Assembly: GCA_003254925.1 (NCBI GenBank)
Contig: QANZ01039462.1
Coordinates: forward strand, 1-64,000
Reading direction: 5' to 3'
Length of the DNA: 64,000 bases
From: Chamaecrista fasciculata
Lineage: Eukaryota > Streptophyta > Magnoliopsida > Fabales > Fabaceae
In this document: in pieces, positions 33,108-46,376 of the stretch
Layout: the number at the start of each line of letters is the position of its first letter
Numbering within the stretch: the first letter of the stretch is position 1
Program-made: the position numbers and the translations under genes
The notes under the pieces: model-generated
What the model was told of the DNA's origin: nothing
Seen by the model: the letters and a program-made list of their open reading frames with translations, nothing else
Databases searched by the model: none

Positions 33108-35928
33108 GATTTCGAGTGAAGAAGTGAGGGCTGCTGTTTTTTCTATTGGGGCGGATAAAGCTCCTGGAGAGGATGGTTTTTCTGCTATGTTTTTTCAGAA
33201 TTATTGGGAGGTTGTGGGTCCTAGTGTTTGTAGATTGGTGGTGGATATTTTTGGGGGAAGAATAAAGCTTGAAGAGATTAATAAAACGGTGCTGGTTTTG
33301 ATTCCGAAGATTGAGAGGCCGGAGTTAATGAGTCAGTTTAGACCGATTTCGCTTTGTAATGTGGTTTATAAGGTGGTCTCTAAAATCCTTGTTAGGAGGA
33401 TGAAGCCTATGCTATCTAATTTGGTGTCTCCTTTTCAGTCAAGCTTTGTTCCGGGAAGGCAAATTCAGGATAATATTGTTATTGCCAGGGAAATTTTTCA
33501 TATTCTTAAAAGGTTGAAGGGGAGGAAGAGTTTTTTTGCTGTGAAGATTGACCTTGAGAAGGCTTATGATAGAATGAAGTGGAAATTTTTGGAGGATGTG
33601 TTACTGGAGTGTGGCTTTCCTGAGGATTTTAGGAGAATGGTTAGTTTATGCGTGTCTACTGTCTCTACGAGGATTGTTTGGAATGGTTCCTTTACTGAGG
33701 ATTTTCAGCCGTCTAGAGGGATTAGGCAGGGAGATCCTTTGTCACCTTATTTGTTTGTTTTGGGTATGGATAAACTGACGCATATTATTCAGGATGCTTT
33801 GAGACAGGGTGCTTGGAGGGCTGTTAAGGTTGGAAGAGGTGGTCCGGAGGTTTCTCATTTGATGTTTGCTGATGACCTTATTTTGTTTGGGGAGGCTTCG
33901 GTTAATCAAGCTGCTATTATGAAGGAGTGTTTGGATCTTTTTTGTGGTATTTCTGGGCAGAAAGTGAATGAAGGCAAGTCTGGGATTTATTTTTCTCCTA
34001 ATTCTTCGCAGGAGGTTAGAGATGAGATCTCTGGTATTCTTAATATTAGGGAGAGGGAGGATATGGGGTTGTATTTGGGTGTTCCTCTTCTTCAAGGGAG
34101 CTCTAAGAGGAAGGATTATGGTTTTGTGCTTGAGAAGGTTAAGAAGAGGCTGGCTGGTTGGAAAAGGAAGTGTTTAAGTCTTGCTGGTAGAGTGACTCTT
34201 GTTAATTCTGTGATTGGTTCTCTTCCTGTGTATCCTATGATGGTTTCCAGGATCCCTAATTCGATTATTGGGGAGATTGAAAGGTTGGAAAGAGCCTTTA
34301 TTTGGGGGCATGAGTTGAATGAGAGGAAGGCTCATCCTGTTGGGTGGGGTACTTTGGTGAGACCTAAGATGAATGGGGGGATTGGTGTGAGAAGTTTAGT
34401 GGAGATGAATGATGCCTGCCTGTCTAAGTTGGTTTGGAGGCTGATTAATGGGGAGTGTGGGCTTTGGGCTGAGGTTCTTAAATTTAAATATAATAAAGGA
34501 AGGAGTTTTGGGGAGTGTGTGGGCAGAGGGAGTAATAGCTCTCAGATTTGGGGTGATTTAGTCCATATTTGGAGTAAGGTGGTGAAGCTGTGTGGGTGGG
34601 ATATTGGAGATGGGAGGAGGGTTAAGTTTTGGAAGGATAACTGGGTGTGTAATTTGGGGCCGCTTATTGAGTTTGTTAGGGATCCTGAGCTTGTTCAGGA
34701 TGTGGACTGTTCTGTTGCTGATATGGTGGGGAGGGATGGTGATTGGGATTGGCCTGCGTTTAATGATTTGTTACCGGGTGAGGTGGTGGATTGGGTTAAG
34801 GGGCTGCATTCCCCTGTGGAGGGTATTGAGGATTCTGTGAGGTGGGTGGGTGACTCTAATGGTGGTTTTTCTGTTAAGTCCTGCTACAGGGCGTTTATGG
34901 GGGATAAATTGGGGGAGAGGGATGCTAAATGGAAGGTTATCTGGAATTGGAATGGAATTGAGAGAATTAAAATGTTCTTTTGGCTTGTGGTTCATGGGAG
35001 ATTAAATACTAATGCTAGAAGAGCTACTTGGTGTGGCTGTTCGCCGGTGTGTGATTTGTGTCCAGCCAGAATTGAAGACATATTGCATATTATCAGAGAT
35101 TGTAAAATTGCTAAAGATTTGTGGTGTGGGATTTTACCTGTTCGTGTCCAGGATGAGTTTTTCAGGATGAACTTGTGGGAGTGGATTTCTAGTAATCTGA
35201 CTTTGATGAAGGCGGACTGGGCTGATGACTGGAGCATTGTCTTTGGGGTTGGGTGTTGGCTGCTGTGGAAGTGGAGGAATAAAAGGGTGTTTGACCCTAG
35301 TTTTGTCTTCCCTTCGAATCCTGTGAAAGTGTTGGAGTGGTGGGTTAGTATCATGAACAGTAAGGTTGAGGATGTTCCTGTTTCTGATCAGAGGAGGGAG
35401 GTTGAGAAAAGTTACCTGGTTCGTTGGTGGCCTCCTGAGCAGGGGTTTGTCAAAGTGAATTCCGATGCGGCGGTTTGTCAAGATTCGAACTTGGCGGCGT
35501 GTGGCGGTGTTGTAAGGAACTCCGATGGGATCTGGGTTGCTGGTTTTGCGAAGAAGGTGGGCAGATGCAGCGTTTTGGAGGCGGAATTTTGGGGTATTTT
35601 GGAGGGTTTGAAACTTGCCTGGAATCGTGGTTTTAGGAGGGTTATTGTGGAGTCCGATTCTCGTGTTGCTGTTGAGATTCTGAATAGGCGCTCAAGCTCG
35701 AACCTTGGGAAGCGGCTGGTTGTTCAGGATGTGTTTCGCTGGCTGATGAAGGAGTGGGATGTTAGGGTTTGGCACTCTTTGAGGGAGGGGAATAGGGTGG
35801 CGGACTGTTTGGCTGGTTTTGGGATGAGGATGAGTGAAGAGTCGTGCTGCTGGGATTCTCCTCCTGCTTGTGTCGTGCTGTTGCTGGTTGAAGACAGGAT
35901 GGGGGCCTTAGTGCCTAGGGGTTCGTAG
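33108..35928 (+). pseudogene. LINE reverse transcriptase with zf-RVT and RNase H domains
   Basis: The frame is open from the n through 35928, over 930 codons; the ATG at 33124 is internal to the RT, so there is no true start. The RT runs from DKAPGEDGF through FRPISLCNVVYK, PFQSSFVPGR, KIDLEKAYDRM and RQGDPLSPYLF to the catalytic FADD in HLMFADDLILFG. A zf-RVT segment follows (WNWNGIERIKMFFW, CDLCPARIEDILHIIRDC). At the C-terminus is a plant-type RNase H: NSDAAV, GGVVRNSDG, LEAEFWGILEG, VESDSRVAV and LREGNRVADCLA. The absence of stops suggests a recent copy. Base composition is markedly G/T-rich on this strand. Confidence 0.9.
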
Positions 35929-36014
35929 GTTGTTCTTTGGTTTTTTTGTTTTTTTTGTTGTTTGCGTTTTTTCTGGCCTTTGGGCCTCTTTGGGTTACCA
36001 AAAAAAAAAAAAAA
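33108..36014 (+). mobile_element. 5'-truncated LINE (L1-like non-LTR retrotransposon)
   Basis: Begins at an assembly n (33107) inside the reverse transcriptase and ends with a 14-base A-tract at 36001-36014 after a T/G-rich 3' UTR, as plant LINEs do. The endonuclease and first ORF are missing, from 5' truncation or from the assembly break. Confidence 0.88.
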
Positions 36015-36420
36015 TTACCTCAAAACCAGAGACTTTTGGATCCTCTGCCACGCGAACGTTACTTTATAATATTCCAGAAATACCCCTTATCCACATTCGA
36101 AGAAGGGTAAAACTGACATTCCAGGTTTTGACAAGGGCTAAATCGTCTTTTGACTGCTCAACATAGGGACAAAATTGTCAATATGTTGTACTATTTCTGT
36201 GAATATTAAAGTAGTTGGAGGGCAATATTGTAATTCGACAAAAATAATTTTCTATTAATGCGGGGACCACCTTCTATTCCCCACCACAGCCAAGCAATTT
36301 CTATTTTAAAAATTCGCAAAGAATAAAATAATTAAATAAAAATTGTTAGAATAATTTCCCCAATATTTTAATTATTTTTAAACGACTTTTTTTATTTTTA
36401 ATATTTCTTTGGTTTCTTCT
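36015..36420. other. Spacer and probable promoter of the kinase gene
   Basis: No coding sequence. At 36090-36240 there is one degenerate arm of the 'gacaaaattgtcaa' foldback type. Nearer the gene the sequence is AT-rich ('aaattcgcaaagaataaaataa') with no clear TATA box at a fixed distance. Confidence 0.4.
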
Positions 36421-36640
36421 CCTTCGTTTTTCTTCTATGGAATCCCTCCTTCTCCCATGGCTTCTTCAGAAATCCGAATTTTCTCTCTCTAAAAGGTCTC
36501 TCTCTCTCTTTCTCTCTCTGGAATACTCTCTTTCTCTCTCTAGAATCCGTTTGTTTTCTTCGTTTTATCTCCACACAACCTTCATTGCATTGCTGATCTG
36601 AGCTTGTTTCTCTGTTGATTCTGAGTTTTTCTCATAACTG
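36421..36640 (+). promoter_or_regulatory. 5' UTR exon of the MHK-like kinase, CT-rich
   Basis: A run of CTCTCT/TTTCTCT (36481-36545), typical of plant leaders (Y-patch), ends with a good splice donor, ATAACTG|GTGAGTT, at 36640/36641. A matching acceptor is TTCTACTGCAG at 37436. Coding begins only at 37754. The transcription start is not defined. Confidence 0.5.
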
Positions 36641-37753
36641 GTGAGTTCTGCCTCCTTCATTCTATCTTTTTTGGCTTAGTTTCGTCAATTTGTGATTCTT
36701 CGTGTTGTTTTTCTTGGAAACTACTCCTTAGCTAATCAGCTAACTCAAATGCAACTTGAATTTTCCTGTGATCGGTTTAGTTTCTTGTAATCCGAGATTA
36801 CGGGGGGAATGAATGGTTCATGTGAGGCAATCGTCGTATGATAGTAAAAAGGAGAAAAAAATATCAAGATTTTGCTTGTCGAATTGTTTTCTAATATGGT
36901 TGGATTGGACATGGCGTTTTGTTGACAAAATTTATAGAGTCTGTATTTGATTGTTCGTATTCAAAGGTATGATTCTGTAGTGTGTACGGATATATCTTGC
37001 TCAATTCAGTCGATTCTTCAATTTTCTTTTTCGATTGTTCCTTGAAATCATTTCTTTGGTCTAATTTGCATTTACACTTTCGTCCATGATTTTGAATAAA
37101 AATTTTGCTATATGATGCCTTGATACGGAACAGGGAATAGTTATAATGGACTTGTTGGAATCAGAGCTGTTATTGGAAGACTGGTTTTCTGATACCCATT
37201 CTGTATGGTTTCTGGATGGATGGGGTGGGCTGATGCGTCAAAATTTTGAGTCATAGGGTGTTGAAAATTGTAAAGCATTTCAATTGGCTGACTATGAATC
37301 ATTTTTATGCGTGAAAAAATACCACCAACTATATGCATATTTCTTTTTCTTTTTTGGCCGAACTATATGTATATTTCAAAGGGTCTAATTATTGGTTTTT
37401 TTTACAAAACATTAACTATGTTATTTTCTACTGCAGCTGATTGCCCTGTTTTCAATAAATGGGCTTTATATGAAGTTATGAAAATGGATCTGCATATGAT
37501 ATGCTAAATATAACACTTAGTCAACTGGAATTTTGAAGATTGCAACATGTTGACAGACTTCTCGCCATTTCTGAATCGCTACTACAGTGAAAAGTTGATT
37601 ATTCATGATATTATACCCTTCATGCTACATTTTGACGCCAACCGATTTCTACAAACTAAGTGCCAACACTGTGTTGACAGTGTAGACCTTTCTGCATGGA
37701 GTTTGTTTCTGTCTCTCTGAAGAGTTCTTGTTAATAGTGTTGCAATTCTGAAA

Positions 37754-39513
37754 ATGGAAAGGTTAGTTGCTTCTTATGCCTTAACTTGTGTGATATTGGT
37801 GTGGTCTCAGTTTTGTTTCAGATTAATATTTATTTCTTGTGTCTTCTTGTTTCTAGATATAAAATTTTGAGAGAGCTTGGAGATGGTTCTTGCGGTCATG
37901 TATATAAGGCCCGCGATTTGAGAACACATGAGATTGTAAGCAACTTCAGTTTCATGATATTCATCTACTTCCTATGTTCTTTAATTACAAGTCACCCTTC
38001 ATCTTGTTGTAAATATTGTTGTCACCTTAATGCCCCCTTTTTTTTTAAAGAAAATATATATTATTTTCTTGACATCAAATATATGCAATCATCTACTTAA
38101 AATGAGATGTATCACTGGGCTTTCTGTGGGTGAATTGGGTACAGAATGTTTAAACTTCATATATAGAGTGTGAATTAAAGGTCAGCAGCTCAATATGATT
38201 ATTGTCACTTTAATGCCCCCCTTTTTTAAAAAAAAAAATATATTATTTTCCTGACATCAAATATATGCAATCATCTGTTTAAAATGAGATGTATCACTGA
38301 GCTTTCTGTGGGTGAATTGGTTAAAGAATGTTTAAACTTCATATATACAGTGTGAATTAAAGGTCAGCAGCTCAACCTGAATGTGTTTTACTTTTGCTGT
38401 TGCCCCCTCTAGAAACGTTGAGATCAAGCTGATTTGCATTGTGTTTTATGTAGTCACCTTAAACTTGCTAGCACTTTCTGATTTTACATTTTGGAATATG
38501 TTCTAATGATATCTTCATATTTTTGTTGGCAAGGTTGCTGTCAAAAAGTTGAAAAGAAAGTTTTATTTCTGGGATGAATATACAAATTTAAGAGAAATCA
38601 AGGTATGTGATATGATACATTTTAGTTGTTACAAGGGGTTATCTATGGAGTTCATTTAGAAAGTTATATTTCTTTGCTCATGTATATAGACATGCCTTCT
38701 GCAGGTCCTCCAAAAAATGAATCACCCAAATATCATAAAGTTGAAAGAGGTTGTCAGGGAAAATAATGAACTTTTTTTCATATTTGAATACATGGTGAGG
38801 GAGCTTTTATTCTTTATCCTTCTTATCTTTAAATTTTCTTTTTACGATTTTATAAGCATGACATATAACTTGGACGTTCCATGATATCTTTACATATTAT
38901 ATTATTAAAAGATCACAATGAAGAATTATATATAAAATTCATTCATATGTCTTAATAGTTGAAAAATATTGATCGAGACGAGGAAGAGTGAAACATTAGA
39001 GTGTGGTATTTTCCAAAAAATTCAGACTAGGGACTTCAATCCCAGTGTGCTTCCATTAATGAGGCCTGTCTTAAAAGCCTGGAAGTAGAGTGCTTGCCAA
39101 TGCCATTCTGCTCTTTGTCAGTAAATGCAATGGTGTTATATTGGCCCCATCGCTACATCTTACTAGTTTATTTACAGGAAGATTAACTCAAGGATTCTTC
39201 AAGCAATGCCCGTCTCTCTGTGTCAGCTGTTCTTTGGCACCTGATCAAGTGCTTCTTGAGAGAGGTGGTGCAGAAGAAATATCTGCTTAATAGTCAGATT
39301 CATTCAATTCTAATGCTGAGCCTGTGACAGTTTTCTAGTTACTTGTTAAAGAATAGTTTACTAGGAAAGATATAAAATTTAGGAAGGTTATTAGAGATTG
39401 TGGAATGAGATTGAAATTATAATTTTAATCAATAATTTCAAAATTTTCAGTTTTATGATTTGTGTAACTAGATATGATGATTGCTGGTAACCTGGTACAA
39501 ACAATTATTTATT

Positions 39514-39547
<34 letters not shown>

Positions 39548-42500
39548 CTTTATTGGCCATAGACTTTGCCTTACTTGAACCTGCTAATACCTTGAGGCTG
39601 GATTTTTCTTTGAATTCCTTCTATAGTTTACCTAATTTGTCCACAATTTTCCATTATTTATGGTTGGTGGCACTCTACACTGACTTAATTTTTGGTTAAT
39701 TGCAAATTTTTGACACTGAACTTCTCTTCAGGACTATAATCTTTATCAATTAATAAAGGACAGACAAAAGCCCTTTTCTGAGGAAGAGATACGTTCCTTT
39801 ATGAAGCAAGTGCTGCTAGGACTTAGTCACATGCACAGGAAAGGATTCTTTCATCGAGATTTAAAACCTGGTAAGACATATTAGTTAGCAATTTTTTGTT
39901 GTCACAGAGTTGGTTGTATTTTCTAGTCTAATCTGCCAGAAGTGTCATGTACATATTATCTTATAGAATTTATTTTCCCTATGAAGAGAATTTGCTGGTG
40001 ACAAATGATGTTCTTAAAATTGCTGACTTCGGGCTGGCTAGAGAATTATCATCAATGCCTCCGTATACTCAATATGTTTCCACACGGTGGTGAGTCATAT
40101 TCTATCACATCATTTTTACTCGTCTTTCTTTTTTCACAAGTGTATATATAATTTTCTCTACAGTTGGTTTTGGATGTAAAATCAACATTTTATTTTTATA
40201 TGAACTTTGTATAAGTACTTGTGCTCTTGGGAGTATTTTCCTCATCATTGTCATTGTCATGACATTTTATGTTCCGATATGCAGGTATCGAGCACCAGAA
40301 GTTTTGTTGCAGTCTCCGTGCTACACACCTGCTGTTGGTAAGCTTTAATTTTCAGTCAAAGTCACAACTTCCTTTTTTATTTATATAATTAGGTGGTTCA
40401 CTTGCCTTATAGATATCGCTTATTAGTGTTATTGTGCCTTGTGCCTTCTTTCTTGTCCTGATTCTGATAGGTGTCACTGTTTGGGTGTCCCAAAATCATA
40501 TTATTACCAGGGGAGGACTATTTAAGCTTAACTATGCACCCTCACAAACTAATATCATATATAACTTATTTGATTATTTGATGAATCCTCTGATTATCCC
40601 TTTTCTCCATTTCCCTGTCCAAATAGGTTTGAGTAGTAATTGAATTGACATACTTCTTCTTGCAGTTTAATTGTTTAGGAATTATAATTAGAAAGCATAC
40701 ATTACTGGATAAGATGCGGAAAGAAGTCACGATTTGTAGCTTTTGTCTCTGTTATGATCATGAGTTGTATATAGTTGATGTAGATTAGGGCTGACTAGGG
40801 TATGACATATAGGCATAATCATAACAGTCTCGATTGTCGACCTTAATTTAACAGGTAGAATCACCATTCAGGTTTTACAAAATTGAACCTAAACATACTT
40901 CTGCCATGGAAGGATTATTTAAATCTTGATAGCACCTTCATCCAAGATTGGATTTCTCTGCAGATACCTTTTATCCTTATCTTTTCTTGCAGGAGAAGTT
41001 TGAGTAGTGATAAAACTATTGACCTTTTTTTTCCTGCAATTTGATTTTTTTTGGTAAACAAAAAGAAATATTATTAGATAAAAGAAAGAAATAAGTACAA
41101 ACTTAGATGATGAAATATCCTTAGATAATAAATCAAAAAAACACAACATTTGGAACCAAAAAGAATATCTTAGCATAGCTTCAAATCTCTCTGCATATGT
41201 AGAAGAGAAACCCATCTAAAATAGCTGCTCATTGAGCACCATAGAGAAGCTATGAAGGCCACTTTATACAAGGTCAAAATTATGTTTGGAGCATCTACCT
41301 TCCTCTCTCTCCTGCAGTTGAATTGGTATTTATTTCCCTATGGACTGTAGAGAAGTTTTAAGGCTCCAATACTTCAGAGTTTAACATCGTTATTGGCATT
41401 TTACATCAATAATACCACTTCAAAATATGTATATTTACGTCAGCGTTCTCATTTATAGAATCTTTCTATTTTCTTATGTGATCAATGCATGTTAACCTTT
41501 TTTATATTAATTAATGATAAGGTTAAGCCATTACCTTTTGTGTGTGATTAACTATGTATTTACATATATCCATACATAATACATTGACAATGTTATATTT
41601 AGAAGTGCCTATTTTATAAATACATTGTTTGGAGTTTATTTCATCTCTTTGAAACTCTTAAAGTGGTAAATAAAAGAATCTACTTTCAGACATGTGGGCA
41701 GCTGGCGCTATACTGGCTGAGCTTTATACCTTGACCCCTCTATTTCCGGGTGAAAGGTATATTACCCTCCAACTCTTACCTTTTTGTGTTTTGTTGAAAA
41801 TGTGAAAGTTAAGGTGACAACTTATTACTCTGTATTATGATGTTGTTTGAAGCCTAGAATATAGACTCCTGTGGTGAAACTTGGAAGTCAATCTTATTCT
41901 TAATATAAATAATGAGGAGCTTCAATGTAATAAGTAAGGGGTGTTCATTGTTTCAGTTTGGACCCCTTTTCTCATTGTACCAATCATGAAACTGTTTGAA
42001 GCCTAGAATATAGACACCTGTGGTGAAACTTGGAAGTCAATCTTATTCTTAATATAAATAATGAGGAGCTTCAATGTAATAAGTAAGGGGTGTTCATTGT
42101 TTCAGTTTGGACCCCTTTTCTCATTGTACCAATTGTGTTGGTTGACCAAGAAGACCTAACTGATCAGCAGTCCAATCAAAGTGCCGCAAGCAAACCAATC
42201 CTATAGAGCCTCAATTGGTTTTGATTGGATTGGATGGCTTTTCTTTTTTGGAAAATAATTTGATTTCTTGTACTATTTCTTAGTTTAAAATTTCTTCAGT
42301 ATTATGTATCAAAAAAATTTCTTCAGTATTAGTCATGAATTTAAAAGTTTCAGACATCATAACAACTCAACCACAACAAAGTAGAGGGACAATTGAGAAT
42401 TATTTAATAAAAGGACAATAAAGTAATATAATTGTTTGTACAATGTAAAATCTTTAAAAATATTATTAAAAAAAATCTGTTCAGTTGTTGATGTAGATTT

Positions 42501-45500
42501 ACAAAGTGGACAATGAATGATTGAACCAAATAAACTGGATTTGCAAAAATGTTATCCAATTAATCTGATTTAAAAGTTTATTTTAATTGGTTTTGACTTT
42601 TGATTGGGCTGGTTTCAATTTGTTTGGTTGGTATCAGATGAAATTGGTTTTGAATAGCTCTAAAATATATAATGATCTGGAAGACTCTTCTGTATTGTTT
42701 TGTTTGTTTTTGTTCAAGTATTTGGTCTATATCTTTATTCTTTTTTATAAAAGGACAATATTACCTTTATGCTCTGTACCCAAAAAAAAATATTACCTTT
42801 ATGCTTCGTTTGGTTCCTGCATATGTTAAACTTTTGCTTTGGAAATTATTCATGTCTCTCTCCAAAGCACCTCTTCTTTTAGATACTTGTTTATCCATGT
42901 GGGACAGATTCAGGAGATTTTTAGTAAAAGTTATTTCATTTTGGACATAAATATATATATATATATATATATATTATTTGGTCTCACATCATACTTATGT
43001 AACTTTCTCTCACATTTGTGAAATAGATAAGTTGAAGTTGAGATTGATATATAGACTGGGAACTTTTTTGGAATAAGTGAATAACGAACTACTAAGCTTC
43101 CTGTCTCATAAATTTCTTTTCTCCTTGGGCAGTGAACTTGATCAACTGTACAAGATATATTGTATTCTTGGCACACCAGATTTGACTGCTTTCCCTACAG
43201 GGGCAAACAACTCTAGGTTATTAGACCTTGTTGGTTATGAAGTGGTAACTTTTCCTATGACATTTTTGATTTTGCAGAACTAGTTGTATCTTTATATTCC
43301 TTTCTGTTCATCCTGCTGTCTGTAACTTCAATTGCCCTGATGCTTTTTGACAGGTTCCACCTTCAAAGCTTTCTGATATAATTCCTAATGCTAGCTTGGA
43401 AGCTATAGATTTGATCACGGTAGGTTTGTCAACTTAACCTTGGATCAACTTATCAATATCTAAATTTGTTAATCAATAAAAAAAAAGTCAATTCGTTTCA
43501 CTAATTATTGTGAATAATGCCGTCTTTTAACATCTGCTCCATTGTAACTTTAGAAACTATTATCATGGGACCCATCAAGAAGGCCAGATGCAGATCAGGC
43601 ACTGCAACATCCTTTTTTCCATGTAATTTGTGCTCCAAAGCTCCATTTCTTTATTTACCTTATGACTTCATTTACTGACATATGCTGAACAGGTGAGTAC
43701 GTGGGTTCCTTGTCCAACCCATGATCCACTCGAGCTGAAGCTGAGTAGCAAGAGTGAGAATTTGTACATTATATTTCTGTTTTATACCCTTGTTTGTTAT
43801 GTTTAAATCCATTTTAATTAGTAAGATCAGTACTGACTACTGAGGTGAAGCTTTTGGTCCTATTATTTATTTGCCTTTCTCATGTGCTACTTGACAGGGG
43901 CAAAACCAAATCTTGAGCTAAAACTGCAGGATTTTGGCCCTGACCCCGATGAATGTTTTCTTGGCTTGACTTTGGGTGTAAAGCCCAGTGTTTCAAACTT
44001 GGGTAAATATTTCTGCAACTCTTTAGTTAACCACATCAACTGTAACTTGTAAAGGATCAGTTTCAATACATGATTTGTTCTTTGAATAGCTTGTTCCGAC
44101 AAATTAGTTCTTAGTTGCTTATTTGTCTGGTTGAAGGAATCTCTTTAACTTGTTTTTTTTCTTCATTCAGTTGTTAAATTTGTGTTGGCTGCTTGTCCCT
44201 CTGTAAATGTACCAACTGTGGGCTTGGGTTATGCCTTATTTGTATTCTGAATTCTTTCAAAAATTGCAAATAAAGTAATGCTAAGTTTTATCAAACTTGG
44301 AATGCAATTTAACTTATTCTGTACATTCATCTTCTTTGAATCTTTGATTGTTAGAACTGCAGCAAGTCATAAAATTTTCGTTCCTTGAAAACGCAATTTA
44401 AACTGGGTCTTAACACTATCAGTTTCGCACCCATCCGCTCCACATTTACTAAATTATCCTGTCAACAGTAACTTTCAGTTTGATGTGCCAAGTCAGCATT
44501 CTCTTGTTTTTGTTCCGAATGAAGTTACAATTTTAATTATCTTCAAATCTCTTCACACTTTAAAATTTCCATTGATTTTCCCTCTAATTATTTTGTTTTA
44601 CTTGCAGATGTGGCCCACAATGTATCACGGGGTATGGGAGAGGTATGTCCACAATGCTGTGAATATAGTATTATGGGATGGGATATTTTCATTTTGTTTT
44701 TTGAAATACTGATATGAGACAAATTAAACCTATATTTTAACCAAGTGGATGCGATGGAAATGCAGAATATGCTATTTTGCTCAGATTTCAGAGATCATTC
44801 TGACCAGTCAGGTACTTTTTCTTTTCAATTTTCAATGTCAAATTATTCAGCGAGGCATTACACGATCTGATTTGTCTAGAGTAGTAATGTGAGGATTGTT
44901 ATTTACAATAGTATTTTGCCAAATTTTATTATGTCTCTTTATAAAATTGTGTCTAAAATCAGATTTTTCCTGAATCCCAATGCTGAAGCTTGCATTGAGG
45001 TAATTTCAGGTTCACCAAAAGTTCAAAACTTTTACTGAGGAGTAAACAAGTTTCCTAAATATCTCCTTAAAGTGTGCTTTTGATAGCTGTGTAAATGCAC
45101 TCCCAATCATACTCCATTGTGAAGCAAGATTAATAGTTGGTTTGAATGATAACACAATTTTTTTCGTTTATAAAATGAATTGCAATTGGTCAACTCAAAC
45201 TCAAGCTACAAAATGCTAATTTCATTGAACTTTACTGAGGCCCCAATAGATCAAACTACTTGTATACTCTTGGACATTCTTTTGCTTCATGATAATGACG
45301 TATTCATATTGTGTGGTCTAGTTTTTTGGACTTTGTTATCTCCGGATCAAAATGGAGTTCACTCTTCAGCAGAGACTTCTCTGTCATTGTCCTTTGGGTA
45401 AGTTCTCTTATATATAGATGTTGTCATTATCTCATTCGCTTACCGCATGTTTTAATTTCATAATTTTAGTGATGCTGCTTTGAGGCACATATTTTTGTGA

Positions 45501-46376
45501 TGTTATGGACCATAAAACATTTTTACTCAAACTATACGGGTCAGTTGTAATTTCTAGCTGTTAACAGCTCCTGTGTTTTGGAAATTTACGTAGGATGTTT
45601 ATATTTCTTTCACATAAATTACTTGCCAACTGTGATTTGGGATAGTAGTAGGGTTTTACCTTCTAATCCGATAATTCATGTCCAAATGTAATTAAAATTC
45701 ACGTCTCGTATCTATTTGTTTATTTTTGTCTAGTACATTTTTTAATAACTATATATCTATGTATTTTATTAGAAATAAATTGGCTACAATGTACTTAGAC
45801 TCCCCTGAGTTTTAGGTTGGATGTACAAAATACTCTTGAGTTTTAAAAGTTGGCAAACAGATTCCTTGAGCTTTCAACTTTGATCACTTAGGAGCCCTGA
45901 GTTTTAAAATTGACAGATAATTCTCGAGTTTTCTAATAAGTTGACAAATAGAACCTCTGAACTTTCAACTAGGATTACTCAATACCTATAATCTCACTTT
46001 TTGACACAAAAGGGTAATAATTGGATGGAAGGTTGACCAAAGGATGCTGAGTGATCGAAGTAGAAAATTTAAGAGATCTGTTTGTCAACTTTCTAAATTT
46101 TTTTGTATCCTCGATCTAAAACTCAGGGTCTTAATGTGAACGCGTACTAACATAATCAAATATGTATTGGTATGTGTTTTTCAAACAAGCATATATTCAT
46201 GATATGTTTCCTTTACCTTTATTTGTCTGAATTTTCCTCTTGATAGGTCAAAGCAGTATCCACCAATTGGTGTTCCACAATCGACAGGATTCTCGTTTCA
46301 GCCGTTGCAGCCTAACATCTTAACTCCACCATTTTTGGCTTTGTCTTCCCCTTTCCAGCGTGGACATTGCCTTTAG
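37754..46376 (+). CDS. MHK: MHK-like serine/threonine kinase (MAK/ICK/CDKF-4 group), 435 aa, 17 coding exons
   Basis: Coding exons: 37754-37761, 37857-37935, 38534-38602, 38705-38794, 39732-39870, 39987-40089, 40285-40337, 41690-41756, 43133-43244, 43354-43419, 43554-43622, 43693-43753, 43898-44002, 44608-44642, 44766-44811, 45322-45397, 46247-46376. All introns are GT-AG and the total is 1308 nt. Kinase motifs: GDGSCGHV (P-loop), [10 protein letters not shown] (ATP lysine), HRDLKPEN (catalytic), DFGLARE, activation loop with TQY, and WYRAPE. The C-terminal 130 residues ([23 protein letters not shown]) match Arabidopsis MHK, a relative of mammalian MAK/ICK/MOK and of rice CDKF-4, as I recall it. 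Substrates in plants are poorly known. The first coding exon is only 8 nt (ATG GAA AG), so automatic annotation may miss the start. Length is close to the family's. Confidence 0.93.
38019..38375. repeat. Tandem duplication of about 175 bp in kinase intron
   Basis: 38019-38193 is repeated at 38203-38375 with a few substitutions ('gtcacctt/gtcacttt aatgccccc ... aaaggtcagcagctcaa'). It lies wholly in the intron between 37935 and 38534. Confidence 0.88.
41844..42133. repeat. Tandem duplication of 141 bp in kinase intron, near-identical copies
   Basis: 41844-41984 is repeated at 41993-42133 ('tgtttgaagcctagaatatagac ... ttctcattgtaccaat') with almost no differences, in the 1.4-kb intron 41757-43132. 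Confidence 0.9.
45785..46160. mobile_element. Degenerate foldback element in kinase intron
   Basis: Left side 'cttagactcccctgagttttaggttggatgtacaaaa' and right side 'tttgtatcctcgatctaaaactcagggtc' are inverted, with inner 'ttgacaaatagaa / gtttgtcaacttt' blocks. The target duplication is not clear. It lies in the last intron (45398-46246). Confidence 0.6.

Noticed and set aside
36481..36545. CT-rich run as a terminator or satellite
   Set aside because: Its position just before a good splice donor and upstream of the kinase fits a plant 5' leader.
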